Shown here: positions 33,016 through 41,825 of the stretch, piece by piece
Layout of the letters: every line of letters starts with the position of its first letter
Position numbering within the stretch: position 1 is the stretch's first letter
Source: Vibrio superstes
GTDB lineage: Bacteria > Pseudomonadota > Gammaproteobacteria > Enterobacterales > Vibrionaceae
NCBI RefSeq assembly: GCF_003569005.1
Contig: NZ_BCUR01000004.1
Span: 2,472,516 to 2,536,515 of the forward strand
Direction: 5' to 3'
DNA length: 64,000 nucleotides
The notes under the pieces: model-generated
What the model was told of the DNA's origin: nothing
What the model saw: the letters and a program-made list of their open reading frames with translations, nothing else
The model's database searches: none
Made by a program: the position numbers and the translations under genes

Positions 33016-34365
33016 TTGCCTTCCCCGCAATCTAGCAACATCTTTACTGTTTCACGCCTTAATGCCGAAGTCCGCTTACTCCTTGAGAACGAAATGGGTG
33101 TAGTTTGGTTAATTGGCGAAGTCTCAAATTTCTCAGCTCCTGTATCCGGTCATTGGTACCTGACACTCAAAGATTCACGTGCCCAAGTCAAATGCGCAAT
33201 GTTCAGAGGCAATAATCGCCGAGTGACCTTCCGCCCTGAAAACGGCAAGCAAGTGCTGGTAAAAGCTAGGCTCTCTCTGTACGAACCTCGTGGCGATTAT
33301 CAGTTGATCATTGAATCAATGCAGCCAGAAGGCGATGGACGACTACAGCAGCAGTTCGAACAGTTAAAGATGCAACTTGCGGCCGAAGGATTGTTTGCCC
33401 AATCAAACAAGCTAACCATACCTGAGCACCCAAAGCACGTTGGTGTAATTACCTCTGCAACGGGCGCCGCCCTACATGACATTCTGCAAGTACTGAAGCG
33501 ACGCGACCCTAGCCTTCCTGTCATCATCTACCCGACTATGGTACAAGGTGATGCGGCAGCGATTAGCATTGCTCAAGCGATTGGGCTCGCCAACGAACGC
33601 GACGAATGTGATGTATTGATTGTTGGACGCGGGGGCGGTTCACTAGAAGATCTTTGGTGTTTCAATAATGAAATCGTGGCACGAACCATTGCCTCAAGTC
33701 AGATCCCTATTATTAGTGCGGTAGGGCATGAAGTGGATGTCACTATAGCCGATTTCGTGGCTGATCTGCGTGCTGCCACGCCATCAGCTGCAGCCGAATT
33801 AGTGAGCCGAGATCAAAGCTTTAAACTGCAAGGCATTCTAGCGAAGCAAAAACAGCTCATGAATGCGATAAATCGCTATATTAGCCAACAGCAGCAGCAA
33901 GTCTTGATCCAACAACATCGGCTGGAAAAGCTTCATCCAAAGCATCAACTGCAAAAGCAAAGCCAGCAGTTAGATGAAAAAGAAGCCCAGTTAAAGCGAG
34001 CCATGCTTGATCAAATAAGCACGGCTAAGCAACGCCTTACTCGCTTGCAGATGCAACTAGAGATGCATGCTCCTGCAAATAAGATAGCGAAAAAGCAACA
34101 AACTCTTAGCCATTTAGAGCAAAGGCTAAACAAGGCCATCGAAACACAAGTGCGACAAGAAAGGCATCAGTTTGAGCTGCTTACCGAAAAGCTGGATGCG
34201 GTAAGCCCGCTAGCGACTATGCGCCGAGGTTATTCGATTTCGACTAAGCAAGGTAAAGTGGTCACTCAATCTCAGCAATTGAAAACAGGTGACACCTTAG
34301 TCACACGCTTTGCCGATGGTGAGGTGACCTCTAGCGTACAATCCGTCACGCCTTCTGAAGATTAA
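33016..34365 (+). CDS. xseA: Exodeoxyribonuclease VII large subunit
   Basis: 449 aa if the TTG at 33016 is used. The frame is open further left, but homologous sequence begins at IFTVSRLNAEVRLLLENEMG a few residues after this codon, and E. coli XseA starts MLPS just before the same motif. An OB-fold (NFSAPVSGHWYLTLKD) is followed by the catalytic core (GVITSATGAALHD, VGRGGGSLEDLW, SAVGHEVDVTIADFVADLRAATP), then a long coiled coil and the C-terminal RRGYSI motif. It degrades single-stranded DNA with XseB. It is divergent from guaB, as in E. coli. Confidence 0.95.
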   Translation: MPSPQSSNIFTVSRLNAEVRLLLENEMGVVWLIGEVSNFSAPVSGHWYLTLKDSRAQVKCAMFRGNNRRVTFRPENGKQVLVKARLSLYEPRGDYQLIIESMQPEGDGRLQQQFEQLKMQLAAEGLFAQSNKLTIPEHPKHVGVITSATGAALHDILQVLKRRDPSLPVIIYPTMVQGDAAAISIAQAIGLANERDECDVLIVGRGGGSLEDLWCFNNEIVARTIASSQIPIISAVGHEVDVTIADFVADLRAATPSAAAELVSRDQSFKLQGILAKQKQLMNAINRYISQQQQQVLIQQHRLEKLHPKHQLQKQSQQLDEKEAQLKRAMLDQISTAKQRLTRLQMQLEMHAPANKIAKKQQTLSHLEQRLNKAIETQVRQERHQFELLTEKLDAVSPLATMRRGYSISTKQGKVVTQSQQLKTGDTLVTRFADGEVTSSVQSVTPSED

Positions 34366-34589
34366 TCGATGTTCTTAAATTCAAACCGAGCTCGAGACTT
34401 GCTCTTGAGCTCATTGCAACTTGCGTTACAAAAATAGCTTTCCGCACCACAGGCTTGTAGCTTTTCCAACTCAGCATCACAATCAGGGCAAAAGGCCAGT
34501 TTCTTATAGTGTGACTGGCAATCAGCGCAATAATATTGACCATCCCAATCCAATTCTTTACTACACTCAGGGCAGATATTCTGTGACAT
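34362..34589 (-). CDS. yfgJ: Zinc-ribbon protein YfgJ
   Basis: 75 aa from ATG 34589 (a start at 34610 would add seven residues without clear support). Four CxxC pairs are visible: CPEC, CADC, CPDC, and a final Cys/Cys pair in YFCNASC, giving two zinc ribbons. The CDAELEKLQACGAESYFC segment matches E. coli YfgJ (CHQPLQVLKACGAVDYFC). It is convergent with xseA and overlaps it by 4 bp; in E. coli yfgJ also lies between xseA and der. Function is unknown. Confidence 0.88.
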   Translation of the reverse strand: MSQNICPECSKELDWDGQYYCADCQSHYKKLAFCPDCDAELEKLQACGAESYFCNASCNELKSKSRARFEFKNID

Positions 34590-34690
34590 AGAGAACCTCT
34601 CAACTCTCAAACATTAACTGATGCTAATGTATCATGAGATAGGGAGATGTTTCTATTATGAGCCTGTTTTATCAAAAGCATCTTCTTACA

Positions 34691-34760
34691 GCGTTTATGT
34701 GATCTTTGTTTGATCTTCTACTTTATTGGTCGTGATCAGCGATCTACCTAAAAAAGAACA
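34691..34760. other. Candidate crtS (chromosome II replication-triggering site)
   Basis: The yfgJ-der intergenic region (34590-34966) is long and has no ORF. Within it four GATC (Dam) sites fall in 44 bp, at 34701, 34712, 34734 and 34741, with a fifth at 34873, embedded in TGATCTTTG, TGATCTTC, GTGATCAGC and GATCTACC. From memory, V. cholerae crtS lies between VC0764 and VC0765, in the same der-yfgJ-xseA-guaB neighbourhood, and is bound by RctB, whose sites carry GATC. Position and composition agree. I cannot compare with the published crtS sequence here. Confidence 0.6.
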
Positions 34761-34922
34761 TTTATATAACCACACACCGAAAGCATAAGTTACATATGCT
34801 GTTTATGGATTTAAAACAGGATATAACACCACTCAGTCAAGTTAAAAGCCCAATATCAGAGAATCATAAAAAGATCATCTAAACAGAGAAATCCAAAAAC
34901 AGCCAGATTACGGGTATAAAAA
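34761..34922. other. Rest of the yfgJ-der intergenic region
   Basis: AT-rich, no ORF, no recognised RNA. It holds one further GATC at 34873 and runs into the der terminator. The yfgJ promoter is expected on the other side of the candidate crtS (34590-34690). Confidence 0.4.
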
Positions 34923-34947
34923 AACCGCTTCAGTAACTGAAGCGGTT
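34923..34947 (-). terminator. Intrinsic terminator of der
   Basis: AACCGCTTCAGT-A-ACTGAAGCGGTT is a perfect stem followed on the minus strand by seven T residues, 20 bp after the der stop. Confidence 0.92.
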
Positions 34948-34966
34948 CTATTAAATGCTTGGTCGA

Positions 34967-36454
34967 TTACTTCTTGCTACGGCCTCGAAGCATCTCAGAA
35001 AGGCGTTTCTTCTTACGCTCTTGTGAGATAGTCATCTTGCTAGTCTTACCTTCAAACGGGTTTTCACTGCTTTGGAACTGGATACGAATTGGCGTACCCA
35101 TGATCTCCAACGAACGACGGTAGTAGTTCATTAGGTAGCGCTTGTAAGAAGCCGGTAGATCATTCACCTGGTTACCGTGAATAACCACGATTGGTGGGTT
35201 ATAACCACCTGCGTGCGCGTACTTAAGCTTAACGCGGCGACCACGCACCATAGGTGGTTGGTGATCATCCGTTGCCATCTTCATGATACGGGTCAGAACT
35301 GATGTACCTACACGAGTCGTCGCAGACTTATAGGCTTCTTGTACTGATTCAAATAAGTTACCCACGCCAGTGCCGTGTAAGGCAGAGATGAAGTGAATGC
35401 GTGCAAAGTCAACAAAGCCTAGGCGACGATCCAGTTCTTTCTTAACGTGCTCTTTAACGTCAGTATCCAGTCCGTCCCACTTGTTAACGGCAATAACAAT
35501 AGAGCGACCTGCGTTTAGCGCAAAGCCTAGTAGGCTTAGATCTTGATCCGAGATGTTCTCACGAGCATCAATCACTAATAGTACAACGTTGGCATCTTCT
35601 ACCGCTTTTAGCGTCTTGACCACTGAGAATTTCTCAACGGTTTCATTGATACGCCTACGACGACGAACACCTGCAGTATCAATCAATACATACTCACGCT
35701 CATCACGCTGCATTGGAATGTAGATAGAGTCACGAGTTGTGCCAGGCATGTCATACACGACCACACGTTCTTCACCCAAAATGCGGTTAGTCAGTGTCGA
35801 TTTACCTACGTTAGGACGACCAATAATCGCCAGTTTAATTGGCTGATCTTGTAGGCGCTTAAATTCTTGTTCCGCTTCTTCTTCGGTGTACTCAAGCTTC
35901 TCTTCTTCTTCGTCTTCGAAGCCAGTGAGATCTTCAATTTCACCTTGTTCTTTTAATAGAGCTTCAGCGAAAGGATTCAAAGCACGGTCGATCAATGCAC
36001 TCACACCACGGCCATGAGCGGCTGCAATTTGATACATGTCATCAACGCCTAACTGCCAAAATTCAGCACTTGCCGCATCAGCATCAATACCATCAACTTT
36101 GTTGACCACCAGCATAGCTGGCTTCTCAATACGACGTAAATGTTGAGCAATCGCCTCATCAGATGCTGTTAAGCCAGCACGGCCATCAACCATGAACAGT
36201 ACAACGTCAGCTTCATCAATCGCTGCTAGCGACTGCTCGGCCATTTTGGTTTCCACACCTTCTTCAGTACCATCAATACCGCCGGTATCGATAACGATAA
36301 ACTCATGCTCACCAAGCTTAGCTCGGCCGTATTTTCTATCACGCGTCAGACCAGGAAAGTCTGCCACTAGTGCATCGCGAGTACGAGTTAGGCGGTTGAA
36401 TAGTGTGGATTTTCCTACGTTAGGACGCCCTACAAGCGCAACAACTGGAACCAT
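34967..36454 (-). CDS. der: Ribosome-associated GTPase Der (EngA)
   Basis: 495 aa. Two consecutive GTPase domains each contain GRPNVGKSTL (near residues 9 and ~215), with DxxG and NKxD motifs (DTGGIDG/VNKVDG; DTAGVRR/VNKWDG). A C-terminal KH-like domain follows (GRRVKLKYAHAGGYNPP). An acidic linker of ~35 residues between the G domains is typical of gammaproteobacteria. It is needed for 50S subunit maturation. It follows bamB by ~160 bp with a terminator and a long inverted repeat in between, so it may also have its own promoter. Confidence 0.98.
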   Translation of the reverse strand: MVPVVALVGRPNVGKSTLFNRLTRTRDALVADFPGLTRDRKYGRAKLGEHEFIVIDTGGIDGTEEGVETKMAEQSLAAIDEADVVLFMVDGRAGLTASDEAIAQHLRRIEKPAMLVVNKVDGIDADAASAEFWQLGVDDMYQIAAAHGRGVSALIDRALNPFAEALLKEQGEIEDLTGFEDEEEEKLEYTEEEAEQEFKRLQDQPIKLAIIGRPNVGKSTLTNRILGEERVVVYDMPGTTRDSIYIPMQRDEREYVLIDTAGVRRRRRINETVEKFSVVKTLKAVEDANVVLLVIDARENISDQDLSLLGFALNAGRSIVIAVNKWDGLDTDVKEHVKKELDRRLGFVDFARIHFISALHGTGVGNLFESVQEAYKSATTRVGTSVLTRIMKMATDDHQPPMVRGRRVKLKYAHAGGYNPPIVVIHGNQVNDLPASYKRYLMNYYRRSLEIMGTPIRIQFQSSENPFEGKTSKMTISQERKKKRLSEMLRGRSKK

Positions 36455-36480
36455 AATGACCTCAAAATAAAAAGCGTTAT

Positions 36481-36528
36481 GTAGCTATAGGTAAGAAGAG
36501 CGGTTAATCCCTGCTTACCTATAACTAC
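36481..36528. repeat. Long inverted repeat in the der leader
   Basis: GTAGCTATAGGTAAG (36481-36495) and CTTACCTATAACTAC (36514-36528) are complementary at 14 of 15 positions around an 18-nt loop. It lies 26 bp upstream of the der start, downstream of the bamB terminator. Confidence 0.75.
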
Positions 36529-36548
36529 ACTAAAATTAATAACAAAAC

Positions 36549-36576
36549 GGCTCTTAACTGTTTCCAGTCAAGAGCC
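36549..36576 (-). terminator. Terminator after bamB
   Basis: On the minus strand GGCTCTTgACTG-gaaa-CAGTtAAGAGCC is followed by GTTTTGTT, 40 bp past the bamB stop. The T-run is interrupted, so read-through into der is likely. Confidence 0.65.
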
Positions 36577-36615
36577 AATTGTGAATTATATCACGTTATT
36601 CGAACGTCGGGAGAT

Positions 36616-37776
36616 CTAATTGATCTTCAGCATCTTGACGTCGCCATTACGCGTTGTGATAACAAAGCCGTCTTCAACCTCAATAGGAGCGACAGCAAAG
36701 CCACTATCATGCTCTAACTGCTGGGAGATAAACTCACCGGTATTGCGATCTAACCAATACAAATAGCCTTCGCTATCACCCAATACGATCTTACGATCTA
36801 TGATGCTAGGTGCAGTAAGCAAGCGATATTCAAGCTCACGGTTTTGCCAAAGCTCAGTACCACTTCGTGCATCAACAGCAACCACATAGTCTTTGTCTGT
36901 AATCAAGTAGATATTGCGACCGTCTGTCGTCATATCTTGCGCAGAAGAGTAATTACGCTTCCATGCAGGAGAACCAGAACGAAGATCGATTGCTACCAGC
37001 TGTCCATTGATACCAATGGTGTACAACATACCGCCGACAATTAGTGGCTTGGCATCAGAATCAACTAGGCGATCAATCTCTGTCGCGCCTTTTGGCGTTC
37101 CTACCGGTTGCTGCCAAATCATCTGGCCACGCTCTACGATAGCAGCAGCGAGACGACCATTAGCCGTACCCCAGAAAACACCACCAGAAACGGCAACAGG
37201 AGCACTGGTTCCACGTAGTGTTAAGTTTGGCACTTCGGTGCTCACTGTCCACATTTCGTTGCCTGTTTCTTCCTCTAGGGCTACGAGAGCACCGCGAGTA
37301 GTGTGAACAAGCACTAGGTTGGCGTCAGTTTCAGGTACAGATAGCACCTCACCATCCACTTCCACACGCCACTTCTCTTCACCCGTTTCAGCATCAAGCG
37401 AGATCATCTCGCCATTTTCAGTACCGATGAACAGTTGTCCGTATGAAGCCTTGATTCCACCAGATAGACGAGCGGGTACGTCTTTCTCAAGATCCACAGT
37501 CCAAATTTTATCGCCAGACTCAGGATCCAATGCCATTACCTCGCCATCACGGCTGGCAACAAACACTTTATTGTAGGCGTAAGCCGGAGTGAGCTTTGAG
37601 AAGTACTGCCCTACACCATCACCCACAGAGGTTGACCATACAACGTCCGGTGTAAATTGACTCTCTACTACAGGCACAGGGGCCATGATAATAGTGTCTT
37701 CTTCACTAGCACAGCCGACAATAGCAGTTGCAACAACTGCAATAAGTGTTCGACGAAGCCACTTGTTAGTTAGCAT
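36616..37776 (-). CDS. bamB: Outer membrane protein assembly factor BamB, lipoprotein
   Basis: 386 aa. The signal peptide ends in the lipobox IVGC (Cys22). The mature protein is an eight-bladed PQQ-type beta-propeller with repeated LDPESGDKIW, LDAETGEEKW, LEEETGNEMW and VDARSGTELW blades. It is the scaffold lipoprotein of the BAM complex that inserts outer-membrane proteins. It follows yfgM by 11 bp and sits in the conserved hisS-yfgM-bamB-der order. Confidence 0.96.
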   Translation of the reverse strand: MLTNKWLRRTLIAVVATAIVGCASEEDTIIMAPVPVVESQFTPDVVWSTSVGDGVGQYFSKLTPAYAYNKVFVASRDGEVMALDPESGDKIWTVDLEKDVPARLSGGIKASYGQLFIGTENGEMISLDAETGEEKWRVEVDGEVLSVPETDANLVLVHTTRGALVALEEETGNEMWTVSTEVPNLTLRGTSAPVAVSGGVFWGTANGRLAAAIVERGQMIWQQPVGTPKGATEIDRLVDSDAKPLIVGGMLYTIGINGQLVAIDLRSGSPAWKRNYSSAQDMTTDGRNIYLITDKDYVVAVDARSGTELWQNRELEYRLLTAPSIIDRKIVLGDSEGYLYWLDRNTGEFISQQLEHDSGFAVAPIEVEDGFVITTRNGDVKMLKIN

Positions 37777-37787
37777 GCAATGCAGTC

Positions 37788-38402
37788 CTATTTCGCTAGG
37801 TCATCAAGTTTGAACTGGATAGTTTGGCTCGCATCTGTCGCTTGTTGTGCTTCAGAGTAAGCCGTTAAAGCGCCTTCGCTATCGCCATTGCGTAGCAGTA
37901 AATCGCCTTTCAGTTCAGCAACGCGACCTTCCCAACCTGCAACTTGCATTGCTGAAAGGTCTGCAATTGCGCCATCAATATCGCCAGTTTCCGCTTTAAC
38001 ACGTGCCACACGCAGTGTAATGACAGGTACAATTGCATCATCTTTGGTATTGGCTTTCGCCCACTCTAGCTGTGCTAATGCTTCTTTATATTCTGCTGCA
38101 GCAACTTGAGCTTGTGACAACTGCAGGGCAGCAAGCACTGCATACTCACGATCCGCGTTATCATTGATAAAGGTTTGCACTTGCTCAGTGGCATCAAGAC
38201 CTTGAGCTTGCAACGCTTGAATGGATTTACCATAAGCATCTGATGCAGCCTCTTGGCCAGAAACCACTGAATCTTGGTAGTAACGCCAGCCAAATAGGCC
38301 ACCAAGACCAATCACAGCACCCAAGATGACTGCTTTACCGTTCTCTTTCCACCAATCCTTGATGGCTTCAACTTGTTGTTCTTCGCTATCGTACAATTCC
38401 AC
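37788..38402 (-). CDS. yfgM: YfgM, ancillary SecYEG translocon TPR protein
   Basis: 204 aa. A short cytoplasmic start (ELYDSEEQQVEAIKDWWKENG) precedes one membrane anchor (AVILGAVIGLGGLFGWRYY) and a periplasmic TPR-like helical domain. This is the YfgM/RskA-associated layout; it helps hand proteins from SecYEG to periplasmic chaperones. It lies 11 bp from hisS and bamB on either side. Confidence 0.93.
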   Translation of the reverse strand: MELYDSEEQQVEAIKDWWKENGKAVILGAVIGLGGLFGWRYYQDSVVSGQEAASDAYGKSIQALQAQGLDATEQVQTFINDNADREYAVLAALQLSQAQVAAAEYKEALAQLEWAKANTKDDAIVPVITLRVARVKAETGDIDGAIADLSAMQVAGWEGRVAELKGDLLLRNGDSEGALTAYSEAQQATDASQTIQFKLDDLAK

Positions 38403-38413
38403 GACCGATCCTC

Positions 38414-39682
38414 TTAAATTAATTCTTTTAGTTTGTTCACAAGATCTGCTTGCGCGATAGTGATTTGCTCGCCGCCGATAAGATCCTTAACCACAACGTT
38501 GTTTTCTGATACTTCGTTTTCACCCAAGACTAGGGCTACAGCTGCACCGACTTTGTCAGCACGCTTAAATTGTTTCTTGAAATTGCCACCACCAAAGTGG
38601 TTCATTACACGAAGCTCAGGCATTTGCTCACGCAGATTTTCTGCCAGCTTCATTCCCGCCATCAAAGTACCTTCGCCTGCAGTAACAACATAAGCATCTA
38701 CAGAGCGTCGAACCTCGTTTAGTTCTAGGGTTTCTAGCATAAGTACCAGACGCTCTAGACCCATAGCGAAGCCTACTGCTTTGGTTGGCTTGCCACCTAG
38801 CTGTTCAACAAGACCATCGTAACGACCACCACCACAAACGGTACCTTGTGAGCCTAGGCTCTCAGTAATCCACTCGAATACAGTGCGGTTGTAGTAGTCC
38901 AAGCCACGAACTAGACGCTCATTAACTTGATATTCGATTCCCGCGGCATCAAGAAGTTCACACAAACCCGCAAAGTGTTCTTTAGACTCTGTATCTAAAT
39001 AGTCAGAAAGACGCGGAGCATCACCTAAAATAGCCTGAACATCAGGGTTTTTAGTGTCAAGTACACGCAATGGGTTGGTATGCATGCGGCGCTTACAATC
39101 GTCATCCAAAATGTCGATATGTTGCTCAAGATAAGCCACAAGTGCAGTACGGTAGTTTGCACGAGCTTCCAGTGAACCAATAGAGTTCAGCTCAAGGCGA
39201 ACGTGTTTATCAATACCTAGCTCACGCCATAAACGCGCGGTCATCATGATTAGTTCGGCATCAACATCAGGGCCTTCAATACCAAATACCTCAACGCCAC
39301 ACTGATGGAATTGACGGTAGCGACCTTTCTGAGGACGCTCATGACGGAACATTGGACCCATGTACCATAAGCGCTGCTCTTGGTTGTACAGCAGACCATT
39401 TTCAATTCCTGCACGTACACAACCAGCAGTACCTTCAGGGCGAAGAGTTAGGCTATCGCCATTGCGGTCTTCAAAGGTATACATTTCTTTTTCAACAACA
39501 TCGGTGACTTCACCGATAGCGCGACTAAATAGATTAGTCATCTCAACGATTGGCATGCGCACTTCGTTGTAGCCGTAAGCACTGACTACACGCTGAACGG
39601 TTGACTCAAGTTTCTGCCACAAAGGAGATTGAGTGGGTAGGCAGTCATTCATGCCTCGGATTGCTTGGATTGTTTTTGCCAC
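38414..39682 (-). CDS. hisS: Histidyl-tRNA synthetase
   Basis: 422 aa class II synthetase. Motif 1 (YGYNEVRMPIVEMTNLFSRAIGE), motif 2 (LRPEGTAGCVRA, FRHERPQKGRYRQFHQ), the HisA box LVRGLDYYNRTVFEW, motif 3 (GLERL), and a C-terminal anticodon-binding domain are all intact. It lies in the ispG-hisS-yfgM-bamB unit, 41 bp after ispG. Confidence 0.98.
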   Translation of the reverse strand: MAKTIQAIRGMNDCLPTQSPLWQKLESTVQRVVSAYGYNEVRMPIVEMTNLFSRAIGEVTDVVEKEMYTFEDRNGDSLTLRPEGTAGCVRAGIENGLLYNQEQRLWYMGPMFRHERPQKGRYRQFHQCGVEVFGIEGPDVDAELIMMTARLWRELGIDKHVRLELNSIGSLEARANYRTALVAYLEQHIDILDDDCKRRMHTNPLRVLDTKNPDVQAILGDAPRLSDYLDTESKEHFAGLCELLDAAGIEYQVNERLVRGLDYYNRTVFEWITESLGSQGTVCGGGRYDGLVEQLGGKPTKAVGFAMGLERLVLMLETLELNEVRRSVDAYVVTAGEGTLMAGMKLAENLREQMPELRVMNHFGGGNFKKQFKRADKVGAAVALVLGENEVSENNVVVKDLIGGEQITIAQADLVNKLKELI

Positions 39683-39723
39683 AATTAAATACCGTGTATT
39701 GTCAGGGCCTACGCCCTGAGCAT

Positions 39724-40845
39724 TTATTCTTGAATATCGTTAACGTCGATGCGGTTTGCTGGGTCAAGTTGACTCGCTTTTGCACGAATCTTTGCCTCTA
39801 GCTGCTCAATGATCTTGTCATTATCGAAGCGCTCTTTTTGACGTTTTCCGTCTAGGTAGTAAGCACTCTTTCTATTACCACCAGCAAGACCTAAGTGTGA
39901 GACTTCAGCCTCACCAGGACCATTTACGACACAACCAATGATAGATACATCCATCGGCGTAATAATGTCTTCTAGGCGTTGCTCGAGCTCATTAACTGTA
40001 TTAATTACATCAAACTCTTGGCGTGAACAGGTTGGGCAAGCGATAAAGTTGATGCCACGAGAGCGAATGCGAAGTGATTTCAGGATATCAAACCCTACCT
40101 TCACCTCTTCAACTGGATCAGCCGCCAAAGAAACGCGTAGCGTATCACCGATGCCCTCAGACAATAACATGCCTAGACCTACCGCCGACTTCACAGAGCC
40201 TGCCCTAGCGCCACCAGCTTCAGTGATACCTAAGTGCAAGGGTTGGTCGATCTGTTTTGCCAATAGTCGATAAGAATCCACCGCCAAAAATACATCTGAC
40301 GCTTTAACACTTACCTTGAATTGATCAAAGTTGAGACGATCTAGAATATCCACATGACGCATAGCTGATTCTACCAAGGCTGCAGCCGTTGGTTCGCCAT
40401 ACTTTTCTTGGATCTCTTTTTCAAGAGAGCCGCCATTAACGCCAATACGAATTGGAATATTCATATCACGAGCACAATCAACCACAGAGCGAATACGGCT
40501 TTCGTTACCAATATTACCAGGGTTAATGCGCAAGCAATCAACGCCGTACTCTGCGACTTTTAGCGCAATTCGGTAGTCGAAATGAATATCAGCAATCAAA
40601 GGAACATTGACTTGCTGTTTAATCGCTTTGAACGCTTCAGCCGCATCCATCGTTGGTACAGAAACGCGTACCAAGTCAGCGCCTACTTTTTCAAGGGAGC
40701 GAATTTGTGCGACCGTGGCTTCTACATCTGTAGTGCGGGTGTTCGTCATTGACTGAACGGCAATAGGTGCGCCGTCGCCAACGGCTACGTCGCCTACATA
40801 GATGCGCGTCGAAGAACGACGCTTAATTGGAGATTCGTGATGCAT
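39724..40845 (-). CDS. ispG: 4-hydroxy-3-methylbut-2-enyl diphosphate synthase (IspG)
   Basis: 373 aa. The TIM barrel starts PIKRRSSTRIYVGDVAVG. The [4Fe-4S] cysteines are in CPTCSRQEFD and CVVNGPGEA. It catalyses the penultimate step of the MEP isoprenoid pathway. It follows rodZ by two bases, so the two are translationally coupled. Its cluster depends on the Isc system encoded nearby. Confidence 0.97.
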   Translation of the reverse strand: MHHESPIKRRSSTRIYVGDVAVGDGAPIAVQSMTNTRTTDVEATVAQIRSLEKVGADLVRVSVPTMDAAEAFKAIKQQVNVPLIADIHFDYRIALKVAEYGVDCLRINPGNIGNESRIRSVVDCARDMNIPIRIGVNGGSLEKEIQEKYGEPTAAALVESAMRHVDILDRLNFDQFKVSVKASDVFLAVDSYRLLAKQIDQPLHLGITEAGGARAGSVKSAVGLGMLLSEGIGDTLRVSLAADPVEEVKVGFDILKSLRIRSRGINFIACPTCSRQEFDVINTVNELEQRLEDIITPMDVSIIGCVVNGPGEAEVSHLGLAGGNRKSAYYLDGKRQKERFDNDKIIEQLEAKIRAKASQLDPANRIDVNDIQE

Positions 40846-40847
40846 AG

Positions 40848-41777
40848 TTACTCTGCAGTGAAACGTGCTACTTTGCCCGCAGTATACCTAGAAAGGTCGA
40901 CAGGTTCACCCGAAATTGAGAGTGAAACCGCCTCAGGTGCACCAAGAACAAATTTGAATGGACCTTGTCCTTCTAACTCAAGTTGTTGACCCGCATTTTT
41001 TACGCCAGTCCACAAAGTTTTACCGTTCACATCTTGAACCTGAATCCAGCAGTCCGCTTTGAAGTTCATTGCAATAGTTGGGACGGGAGTTTCATCTATT
41101 TCTGGTAGTTGTACAGGTTTTGGTGCGTCGACTGCTGCAGTCTCTTCACCTTCAGCAACCGGCGTAGGCTCTAGGCCTAATTCTGCGTCATCTAACGCAG
41201 CTTCGTCGGCTACAGCGAGCTCTTCTCTATTCGGAGACTGTGGCTCAGCTAGTAATTGAGCGTCTAATGCAGGATCGTAGTTTTCGTCTACTACTGACTC
41301 ATTCACTTCAATCGGCTCGCTTACTACCGTGTCTGAGTTTTGCTCACTCTGCCACCACCAAACTGCTGAAATCCCCACTATGATAGCGAAAATGCCCCAA
41401 GTCAGTTTCATGATGTTGTTATCGTGTTTGGTTTTCTTAGTTTGTTGAGAGAAGCTTTGCATGCTCTCTTCGGTAGGCTTGGCAAACTCTGAACTATCAA
41501 ACAGTTCCAGCAACACTTTCTCGTCCGCACCCACAGCGCGAGCATAAGAACGAATGTACCCTCGAGTAAAGGTGTGTACTTGGCCTAATTGGAAGTCATT
41601 GCTATCAATACTTTGTATGATGGCGACTCTAAGACGCAGGCGATCTGCGATCTCTTTTTGACTAATACCCAAAGATTCACGTTTTGCTCTTAGGATGTCA
41701 CCCACCATAGGTGATGTTGCATGACCCTCTTTAGGGTCAAGGTGCTGTGTATCTGTATTGTTTGATTCTTTGCTCAT
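40848..41777 (-). CDS. rodZ: Cytoskeleton protein RodZ
   Basis: 309 aa. A cytoplasmic HTH (ILRAKRESLGISQKEIADRL, ~28-90) that binds MreB is followed by one membrane span (IMKLTWGIFAIIVGISAVWWW, ~122-142), an acidic alanine/glutamate/proline-rich periplasmic linker and a C-terminal DUF4115 beta domain (FKADCWIQVQDVNGKTLWTG). It keeps rod shape. It lies between pilW and ispG. Confidence 0.95.
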   Translation of the reverse strand: MSKESNNTDTQHLDPKEGHATSPMVGDILRAKRESLGISQKEIADRLRLRVAIIQSIDSNDFQLGQVHTFTRGYIRSYARAVGADEKVLLELFDSSEFAKPTEESMQSFSQQTKKTKHDNNIMKLTWGIFAIIVGISAVWWWQSEQNSDTVVSEPIEVNESVVDENYDPALDAQLLAEPQSPNREELAVADEAALDDAELGLEPTPVAEGEETAAVDAPKPVQLPEIDETPVPTIAMNFKADCWIQVQDVNGKTLWTGVKNAGQQLELEGQGPFKFVLGAPEAVSLSISGEPVDLSRYTAGKVARFTAE

Positions 41778-41825
41778 TCTTTATAGTACTTCAATCTTTG
41801 AGGAAGCTTGGATGGGGATTCGCCA

